Source: Niebla homalea
Lineage: Eukaryota; Ascomycota; Lecanoromycetes; Lecanorales; Ramalinaceae
Length of the DNA stretch: 64,000 nucleotides
NCBI GenBank assembly: GCA_019925105.1
Contig: JAHGAU010000007.1
Coordinates: 1,848,730-1,912,729 of the forward strand
Reading direction: 5' to 3'
The notes beneath the pieces were generated by a model. The model was not told where the DNA came from. It saw nothing but the letters and a program-made list of their open reading frames with translations, and did not search any database. Both the position numbers and the translations under genes were made by a program. This document shows, piece after piece, positions 10,824-18,550 of the stretch. Numbering within the stretch: position 1 is the first letter of the stretch; the number at the start of each line of letters is the position of its first letter.

Positions 10824-12199
10824 CTACGACGTCTGCCTTTGGCTCTCCGTGCAGAAATCGGCTACTCTGGTCTGTATGTAGACTCTTAAGTAGTCCGAGT
10901 CGACCTGAGTCATATCTGCCAAGCGAAACTTGCTTGGCCGTTCAACCATCTCTTGAAGCTCTGCAGCCATTTCTGGCTCGGCTCGGAGCCAACCAGACTT
11001 CTGAAGCCCCGCCATAATGCTTCTATCAGTTTTGGTTGCTCCTTTGAACTTCTTTTCGACAGTCTTGGCCTTGTCGGCCTTCCACTTTGTCATGTGCGCT
11101 TCAACGTCCTTGGCGGACGTGCTCGGATGACTCTCCTTGTAATGCTCCCTTTGAGTCTTCAGACACTTGTCAGGGGTGTCAATCAGGTCCCGCCTTGTAG
11201 GACCAGCCCATTGCAGTCTTGGACAGACCATGGTTCGGCTCGACTCAGCCTGCTGTGCAGAACCGGTCATGAGGACCTTGTAGATCTCCACCCCTTGGAA
11301 GTCATGGTCGCCGAAGTAGAGGAAAGGGACCGTGGCCAGCTTTCGGTCTTTGGCCAGCATGTGGAGGAACTCCCTCGTCGCAGCACCTGGGTAGCCTGCG
11401 GTCATGACGAGGATGTATTGCTGCATGTCTCCACCAAAGAACACAGCCTTCTTGAGGTTGCGGTGTTCCACCACAACGACTGCAGTCGGAAGGTGTCCGT
11501 CAAACTTCAGGCTCTTGATCAAAGGCTCAATAGGGTGTACCTCTTTGTGCTTGAGCCGGATCTTCTTCTCAAAGCTTGCGTCTGGATTGTCTCCGCGATG
11601 GTAGCCTAGGATGTCGGTGACCTGGACGCAACTTATGTTCATCCTTGCCGGCAGGGAGATCTCACCATTTGACTGAGGAATTACCCCCAGCGTCCACTCA
11701 TGCACCCCAATTGTGAGTGCGAGCTCGTGCAGCGCGTTCCGAGCCTGAGCAGGCGACATTTCTGCCGCTTGCTGGTACTGGAGGAACCGCTGCATCGTGG
11801 GGCTGTCCTTTGCAAGGTTATGGGAGAGACGTTCATACACTGCGAACAGCCGTTGCCAGCTTGCAGGTATGATTGAAACGACTCTTCGTGTCACCTTGGC
11901 ATCCAGTCGCAGCATTATGAAGGTTTGGCCCTCTTGCACGAGCTCGCACTTCTGGCGGCCGCTTGATGGTCGGACTGTAGAAACGTTCTCGAGTCAGCAT
12001 TCAGGAAAGATTCATTGCCTGGATTGCTCGGATGGAAGTGGTGTTTGAGTCCCAAGACAGATCGAGCCTCCGGTTAACACATACCTCTCACGGACTGGTT
12101 GTTGGCCAAGTCATGCCAAATCTGATCGAGGCGCTCGAGACGCTTTCCTCTGCTCATACACACGCGCCAGTCCAAATCCAAATGCGGTGAGGCAGCCAT
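10824..12199 (-). CDS. Spo11 / topoisomerase VI subunit A-like protein (TOPRIM)
   Basis: Two exons (12199-12085 and 11974-10824) with a 110-nt intron carrying GTATGT, an ATGCTGACTC branch and CTACAG. They give 421 residues. An upstream in-frame ATG at 12319 would add a low-complexity SHNNN-type leader, so the ATG at 12199 is preferred. The winged-helix part has TMQRFLQY with a candidate catalytic Tyr105, followed by ARNALHELALTIGVHEWTLG as in Spo11. The TOPRIM part has VVVVEHRNLKKAVF (Glu208), ILVMTAGYPGAATREFL, and FGDHDFQGVEI (Asp261, Asp263), then a WAGPTRRDL segment like the Spo11 LGL region. These enzymes cleave DNA by a tyrosyl transesterification that leaves 5'-linked protein. It is divergent from typical meiotic Spo11 and no subunit B partner is in view. 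It shares a 227-bp divergent promoter with the coiled-coil gene. The family call is firm; being the meiotic gene is unlikely but open. Confidence 0.85.
11975..12084 (-). other. intron of the Spo11-like gene
   Basis: The donor GTATGT lies at 12084-12079 and the acceptor TTTCTACAG ends at 11975, with a consensus branch ATGCTGACTC about 25 nt upstream. Splicing joins codon ...SVR to VRPSSGR in frame. Without splicing an in-frame TAA follows the donor. Confidence 0.8.
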
Positions 12200-12426
12200 T
12201 GCAATAATGTTTGGATGGATGCTTGTATCGTTGTGATGAGAGATAATGTTGGGATGACTTGGTTGATGACTCGTGAGATGACTTGAGATGTTGTTGTTGT
12301 GAGAAACAAAGGAAGCCAAATGAAGGTAGAAGACTTGGCGAAAGGCTAGTCCGGAGATATCATCACATCATCACTCACCGATGATGATGTGAATGTGGGG
12401 CACTCACACTTACCAGGCTCGGTGCA
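12200..12426. promoter_or_regulatory. divergent promoter region, Spo11-like / coiled-coil genes
   Basis: These 227 bp separate two outward-facing start codons. On the minus side the leader is CAA/CATCA-rich (CACAACAACAACATCTC). On the plus side ATCATCACATCATCACTCACC-like sequence precedes the start. The shared control region suggests co-expression of the two proteins. This is inferred from geometry and the leader similarity; no binding site is proven. Confidence 0.5.
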
Positions 12427-13171
12427 ATGGACCAGGGGCCCGCCAACATCCGGCCAGCCAATGGTCATGAATCCTTCAGTTTCTACACAAAGTTCCCAAG
12501 CACCCTTGGGCCTCCCCTCGCTGGCCCTGGCTCATTCAAGCCTCGTGGACCGCGCCAAGGTGCCTCCGGCTCGCAAGTGAGCAAAGGGAGCAAGGCGGCT
12601 GACAGAGCCGCCAGTTCCCAGGCCGACAAGGCCCAGAGTGGGGAGAACAGGAAGAGAGGGGCGGCAGACGATGCCGATCAAAAGAACGCCTCGAAAAAGG
12701 GGCAAAAGAAGTCTAGGCAAGTCCGCCATCGCAAGCGGGCGCAGATCGGTCAAGAGGCAGAAGACGTCGCTATCCGCCAACGGCTCATCGAGCTCGAGAA
12801 GCGGCACGCTGTGACCGAGAAGCTCCAAGTTGAGCTTGAGGACTTGGCCAAGTTGGGGGCAAACCCGGCGCGACTGATGGAGGTGATTGGCCTCTTTCAA
12901 GAGTCTCGCGAGCAGCGGGATAAGATCGAGAAGGAGGAGCAAGTGAAGCTCCTAAGAAGCTGCCCAAGGGCAGAAGCGCCTCACAGAGCAACTCCTCCAA
13001 GTGCAAGCCAGGCAGAGGGCAACCCGTGCTCGTATGGACGAGGCTCCCCGTCGCACTGTCGAGGGCGTCCCTCTGCCGACTCGGCCGGCTCAAAACCAGC
13101 AAGACAAAGATCTTGAAGAGGCGGCCGCACAGGCCCCACCAGAGGAGGAGGACGATCAAATGAAAGGCTGA
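12427..13171 (+). CDS. basic / coiled-coil protein with internal frame change
   Basis: The frame from ATG 12427 encodes a Gly/Pro-rich start (FYTKFPSTLGPPLAGPG), a Ser/Lys/Ala-rich basic region (NASKKGQKKSRQVRHRKR) and a strong coiled coil (AIRQRLIELEKRHAVTEKL, then FQESREQRDKIEKEEQ). At about 12950 the coding frame moves by one base: the next frame continues QKRLTEQLLQVQARQ and an acidic tail ending PPEEEDDQMKG at 13171. The 745-nt span is one base too long for a single frame. Explanations are a 1-nt insertion (gene decay or assembly error) or a 91-nt intron, 12883-12973 (GTGATT...GGGCAG), which would remove part of the coiled coil. No enzyme motif is seen. Divergent pairing with the Spo11-like gene suggests a partner or DNA-binding role, by inference only. 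Confidence 0.65.
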
Positions 13172-14130
13172 AGAAGCCATTCTCCTGATTTTCAATGTAA
13201 TTTAGCTCTTGCTACCATTTGTCACGAACCAGCATTAAAAATGCGTAGCCGTGGAGAGTGGTCCTGACCTCTTTCTGAACGAATGCTACAGTCAACGCTC
13301 GCTACCACAGCCCCTACATACGTTGTGTCCCTTTTATGGCCTTATCACCTCTCTTCACAGTCATTGTCTCGTGCCCTTGCCGTTGGTAGAACAAGCCAAA
13401 TGTTTGGATTGCGCGACGGTCAACTCATCAGCACTCATCCATTTTCCCAATCTTTTCTCCCCCTAGAAGATCATGTTAGTCTCCTTCCTCATAACCGTCG
13501 TCGTCATGGTCATCAGAGTTCTCTTGCTGCCTCTTCTCTAGACTCTCAAGCCTTGATGGAGGATCGGGTAGCGGAGGTGGAGGCGACGCTGCGCGCTTCT
13601 ATACGACGATGATCAAGTTTCATGTGAGGCTCCTTCTAACTCGACTAAAGCGGCCACCGACGAAACGAAGTGATGGTTCAACTAAGATCGGTGAAGTGTT
13701 ACCCCATTGATAGTAGTACTGGGTAGTGAAGGCCTTGCAGTCCGCAAGCCGCTCGAATCTTTGCGCATAAATAGCTCCTGGGACTTAGTCAAAACTGAGC
13801 TTCGACGACTTTTGCTGCCAACTGGGTCAATAGGCTTGCGATCATCACGTGGGATCATGGGTTTTGTCTCATAGCGGCAAGGCATGGCGACGAAGAGCTT
13901 TCCCACGCTCAGATCCAGGTGCCAAGTGGAGGAAAGTTGCGATTGATTGAGCTGAAGCTATGGGCACCGAGAATTTGATGATCTGAAAAGGACTGATAGA
14001 ATGCGACCGTAGGAAGTGCCGGAAGACAGCCAACTGCCAGATGGAGCCTTACAAAGTCCTGGGAAGGACACATTCAACCAACATCAAGTCTCCCGATAGC
14101 ACCCTCGCTCTCAGTAATCCTAGGCTCGCT
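13172..14130. other. intergenic region, no recognised gene
   Basis: Short overlapping open frames only. One copy of the dispersed motif family (as ATGCGACCGTAGGAAGTG) lies at 14001-14018. Nothing else recognisable. Confidence 0.45.
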
Positions 14131-14597
14131 TGGGCTTTAAACCCCAGTGTGAGGTGGAAGAGTTGGAAGAGCAACGGAGAGGCACAACGCCAAAGCGTCT
14201 TATTGCCAGCGAATCCCCCTCCCCTACTTGATCCGAGTTTTCCACATTCAGGCTCAGGATGGCGGAACAAAGGGAGTGATTGCAGGATTTCGCCATTGAC
14301 ATGTCTGTTGAGGAGCGGCGCATTCGCTTTGCTCAATTGCTTGCAGACAGGGCACGAATATTTGCGAGTGGGACGACTCTGGGAGAGCCTTGCTTCCGCT
14401 CACGATCTCGCTGCTTCCTTTGCTTTGAGTGTATGCCATGCAAGGATGCATCACTCCACCTGCTACCTTGTCGACACGCTGCCCGCGGCCAGAAGACTCG
14501 CGCGAATCGAGGCTCGAAGAAGTTGAATCAATGTCCCCTCATCACCGAATCCTCTTCAAGTTTCGTTGAGCGGAAACGCGATCAGAACGGCTCTTAG
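14131..14597 (+). pseudogene. decayed RING-finger-like fragment
   Basis: One frame reads FKPQCEVEELEEQRR, then a TGA, then FRLRMAEQRE, another TGA, then LQDFAIDMSVEERRIRFAQ and onward to CFLCFECMPCKDASLHLLPC followed by RH. The Cys-x2-Cys-x2-Cys arrangement followed by LLPCRH resembles the first half of a RING or RING-between-RING ubiquitin ligase. The second half of the finger is not found. In-frame TGA codons of the CGA/TGG-to-TGA kind fit RIP-type decay. The identification rests on spacing alone and could be chance. Confidence 0.3.
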
Positions 14598-15880
14598 CTT
14601 GTCAGTATTTCGCTTTCACCGATAAATCTTGATAAGCCTGACTCGAGCATTCAAGCTTCTGATCCACTGACCTTTACAATGCTGTTCGCACAGCGTGGCA
14701 TGCAACACTACGGTCAGTCTGTAGATTCTTGCAATCTAGCAAGCTGACAGCGATGTCGCAATCGTTGCAGTAGCTCAGAAGCTTTTTGAAACTGGAGCAG
14801 CCCTGTCGCCTTCAAAGTCATCAGCGAATGCCACTTCGTTTCCGAATCCCTCCCTCCGCCGACCACATATGTCTGTCATAGATCTCTCATGCCAAAGCAC
14901 AAGACTATCGCCCTGATCGGGAAGGGCCATGCCCCTTTTTCATGTCATTTCTCCATTCGCACATCTCTCTCTGAAGAATATTCTCTTTGACTATTCCTCA
15001 TGGCATGGCACGCCCTCGAGTCTTTTTGACACTCGTCGTGTCATAGGCAATATTTTTAGCCAAAATTGAATTTGATCAGGGCGTCAGAGGGAGAGCTCGG
15101 TTTGAGCAGCTTGCAAAGAGGACGGGACAGCGAGCTAATAAAAGCCTTGCCGCAAAGCGCCCTTTGGATAGTGATTGTGGCAAGCCCCTTTTTGTCAAAC
15201 CAAGTAGCGTTTGTAGCAATTGCAGAAGCCCCTGATGTCATCACTTATCTTGTACGGAGTATCTCAAGCCTCCTCATAGGCATTTCCAATTGTTGCGAGC
15301 CTGAAGATGCAGCCAGAGGTGCAGAATCTCCTGACGTAATCAAAACATTCTGACTAAGAGCCCCCTCCGTTACTGCTTCCGATCCCTCGTCTTCTCAACC
15401 AGCCGCTCCTCTTGCAAGCATCGAATTCTCTCCGTGCCATCATCAACATGCTTTTAGGCGATATTTCAATCGAGCGAGGCACAATAGACCGCCAAGAAGG
15501 ACCCGTAGGGTATGCAAAGCTCCTTGCAATGGCTCGGATAGGCAATCGTAGGGACCAGTGTAGATACGGACACCCGTCAGCCTTCCAGAGCTCTAGTATC
15601 CATGCTCACGGTCTCGCACCGCGGCTGGAGCTGGCTCGATGCTCCTTGGACAGGCGCAAGACTTCACACTCATTCCGAACGGCTTGGCTGAAGCATCTTG
15701 GATCTGGAATCGTACTTGGCTGGAGTTGAACATGGTGACGGTCCCTGGCTTGTCGGTGGAACTTCCCCACACTCACCACCTCCTCGAGGTCCGACCACTG
15801 GCTCGCTCTGATCAATCATTCGATGACTGGTACCGACGCCAATCTAGAACCAGAGGCCCGTGGCTATAATCGCGGCCTTG
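14598..15880. other. intergenic region, no recognised gene
   Basis: No long open frame, no motif-bearing peptide and no repeat of note was found. Some short frames of up to about 105 codons exist on both strands without domain features. Confidence 0.4.
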
Positions 15881-16300
15881 AAGACAGACCTTGACTCAGG
15901 TGCAGTAGTAACGGTGACCGTAGGAGCTCCCTACGTGTTTGTTGCATCCTGATGAAGGGACGTCTGGATCCCGGCTTCTCTGGTCATGGGACAAATGACA
16001 CCTGTAATGGCGACCCCAAAGACAGACTTTGACTCAGGTGCAGTAGCGACAGTGTCGTGCAGCGATCACAGTGTCCGTAGGAGCTCCCTACGTGTCGTGT
16101 ATCCTGACGAAGGGAACGTCTGGAGTCTGGCTTCGTCTCACAATCGAATGTTGCGATGCTGATCTGGACACCAAAATTAATGCTCGAAATGAGACGATGG
16201 AGATAGATCCTGATTCAGGTGTAGCAGCCTTGGCCCGTAGGAGCTCCCTACGTGTTCTGCATCCTGTGAGGGTGACGTCGAGGCCGCGATTTGCTGATAT
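15881..16300 (+). repeat. three imperfect direct repeats with an invariant hairpin core
   Basis: Each copy has (AA)GA(C/T)AGA..CTTGA(C/T)TCAGGTG(C/T)AG(T/C)AG, then an identical 20-mer CCGTAGGAGCTCCCTACGTG, then CATCCTG(A)...GAAGGG. The cores lie at 15920-15936, 16076-16092 and 16236-16252. CGTAGG and CCTACG form a 6-bp stem around AGCTC. The core is invariant while flanks diverge, suggesting selection or recent spread of the core. GACCGTAGGA in copy 1 is shared with the dispersed motif family seen at 14.0-29.1 kb. Confidence 0.75.
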
Positions 16301-16623
16301 CTGGCTCTCCTTGGGTGCTTGCTGCGACTTGAATACGGACTGGCCTAAGGCTCCCTGGCATCCGGCATTCCGTCAAAGTTAGTTGCACCCATACTTGAAG
16401 GATCAAGGTTTAGAGGGCCCCATCAGGCAAGTCTGAGTCCTCTCCATTGCTGACTAACAAGGAACATTGAAGAGGCTGGGTGTTCAAGTGACTTTGGAGG
16501 AGCATTGAGCCGTGAGTCCTGACCCTTTCCCTCTCTGACAGTGCAGAGCCTCAAGTTGCATGTTCGAAGCATGGACAGTAATACAAAGTAAGTCCAGCTC
16601 CTCTCAATTTCTTGTTGTGTTGA

Positions 16624-16850
16624 TCATCGAGTGATTTAGGTGACGGTTCACGTCCATCCATCGATATCATGTGAGTCCTCATAATCCTCTCCCTCTTACC
16701 ATGGTCAAGCCTGGCCTGTGCGATGGAAGCAGGAGTACGTTCAAGCAAGCATGTCATGTAAGCTTTGCTTCTCCCTTTCGCTTGTAGTGGTAATCATCGA
16801 GTGATTTAGGTGACTGTTCACGTCCATCCATTGAGATCATGTGAGTCCTC
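16624..16850 (+). repeat. 170-bp period duplication within the donor-site array
   Basis: ATCATCGAGTGATTTAGGTG, then ACGTCCATCCAT and ATCATGTGAGTCCTC, occur at 16624-16680 and again at 16794-16850 with three substitutions, 170 bp apart. The sequence between the copies is not similar, so only the acceptor-exon-donor piece has been copied or conserved. Confidence 0.8.
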
Positions 16851-17265
16851 CAAATACCCTCCCATCCTAACGGTAAACAGCGGTACATTGTGTGATGGGT
16901 ATATGTGTAAGTCTTCCTTTCAATTCCTCATTCTGCTGAGAGTGTGTGGGTTTGGTGGCAGTCCGTGTGAGTCTTGCTGCCGTCCCTTTTCGAAAGTCTT
17001 CAAGCGAGGGCCGGAACCGAAGTGAGTTTCTCGCCTTTGCTTTCTCTCCTTCCATCTCCCGTTCAGCACTCGATTGAGGGTGCAGGTGCAGGGTGAGTCC
17101 AAGGAGGATAGCTAGATAATTCCTGTTCGGGTCCGTGTGGGTCCCCAGTAGCGGTGCACTGTGACTTCAAGTAGGAAGTGGAGAATCACGAAAGAGATTC
17201 AGAGTGAGTCCAGGACCGATGTCAAGTGAGTCACGTCTCATCGCCTTCTTGGCCTCATTCCCTCT

Positions 17266-17295
17266 CCTTTCCTTCCTTCCTTCCTTCCTTCTCTC
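17266..17295 (+). repeat. TTCC microsatellite
   Basis: About six to seven consecutive CCTT/TTCC units lie inside a pyrimidine-rich, intron-like stretch of the donor-site array. Confidence 0.8.
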
Positions 17296-18005
17296 CGCTC
17301 AAAATCCAGTTTGATGGCAGATGAAAAGTAAGTTCGAGTTGAGCGTCATGTAAAGAGCTTGTGAGTCCCAAGAATTTGTGAGTTCCAACGAAGATCAAGT
17401 CCCTGCAAAATGAAAGAAGCCTATATAGCAACCTCGAATAGGTATTGATGGATGATGAAGATGAACGTAAATGAGGTGATATTGGAGGTAAAAAAGTGGG
17501 CCTTGATGGTGCCTGCGGCTTCAAGGAGGGGCAAGTGTCAAACATCTGACACTACAACAACAACACTTCGACGCCTTAGACACTGCGGCACCACCAACGT
17601 CATAGCATCACCCTTGGAAACTCGACACGAGCTCATAACACTCAGTGAAAGTGTCACAGATGGGGTACATAAGGGCGCCCTTCCTGAATTTTCTCTTGAA
17701 GAGCTCGACATTAGGTGAAGAACTTCAGGTGGCAAGGCCAAGTAAGTCCGCCGCGCCGCTCTCCTTCCTTTGCTGTCATCACCCAAGGTTCATCAAGTCC
17801 CCGCTCTTTTGTGTCTCTCGATCGATGTAAAGGTGCTGAGAGGAAGGCCCAATGTCTATCCCAAGTAAGTTCATCTTCTCCCTGCTCTTTTCCTCATTTG
17901 CTTGATGACGCCGTAAGTCCCAGCGAGTGAGTCTGTTCGGTCCTTACTCTTACTGTTTGATCGAGGGTTAGTGACGAAAGGTGGACTTCATCTGTGAGTG
18001 TCTTC

Positions 18006-18446
18006 TCCTTGGTGCCTTCGAGCGAATCCTCCATTTCCCATCTATGATGAATCTTGAGACGGGTGAGGGCTCCAATGGTGAGGTTTGATGTAATGTGAGC
18101 TCTTCTGTTGTGGAACGATGCGCAAAGGCTCTTCTTGATGTAGGTACGGAGCTTTGCGCAGTAGACCCGTTAACGTCGCTTGGGCATACATGTTCTCGCA
18201 TTTCTTGCTTGCTACCAAAGACGCGCAGCAGTCCCAATGCGACAATGATTGGGAGGATATCTCTTTGCTGAATCGAAGAAGACAATGTTGGTCTCTGGCG
18301 TTGCGCAATGATTCCCGCCGCGTTCACAGACCACAAAATTCAGTGGAAGGATGGAGAGAAGCAAGGGACCATCAACCCGCTGTGGGTACGGCAGTCGCGC
18401 CCAAAGCTTCCCGTCCTCCCCTTGCTCTTTCCGCTCGCTTCGACCG
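18006..18446. other. no recognised gene
   Basis: Unique-looking sequence between the donor-site array and the 21-bp minisatellite. It holds only short motif-free frames. Confidence 0.35.
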
Positions 18447-18550
18447 CCTTCCTGACCACTCCGACAGCCTTCCTGACCACTCCGACAGCCTTCCTGACCA
18501 CTCCGACAGCCTTCCTGACCACTCCGACAGCCTTCCTGACCACTCCGACA
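18447..18550 (+). repeat. 21-bp minisatellite, five units
   Basis: CCTTCCTGACCACTCCGACAG is repeated five times in tandem without interruption (18447, 18468, 18489, 18510, 18531). The period of seven codons leaves all frames open, giving LPDHSDS on one reading and GVVRKAV on the other strand. There is no evidence that any frame is used. Confidence 0.92.

Larger units (their letters stand above)
16500..18005 (+). other. array of donor-like sites and micro-exon-like segments
   Basis: Eighteen perfect GT(A/G)AGT hexamers occur on the plus strand: 16512, 16588, 16671, 16841, 16907, 16967, 17022, 17093, 17204, 17226, 17328, 17361, 17378, 17742, 17865, 17913, 17927 and 17994, plus GTAAGC at 16758. 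Most are followed by a C/T-rich stretch and an AG. Example introns are 16588-16639, 16758-16809, 16841-16880 (CCTAAC branch) and 16907-16961; example exons are 31, 25, 31, 26 and 5 nt. Splicing from the ATG at 16560 gives an open frame across seven pieces. However, the two duplicated 31-nt pieces (16640-16670 and 16810-16840) would be read in different frames, which argues against conserved coding. It may be a spliced non-coding RNA or an amplified intron-like repeat. Confidence 0.55.

Noticed and set aside
1..13171. Giant Starship-type element led by a tyrosine recombinase
   Set aside because: No DUF3435-like tyrosine recombinase or its motifs is visible in the window; it could lie outside.
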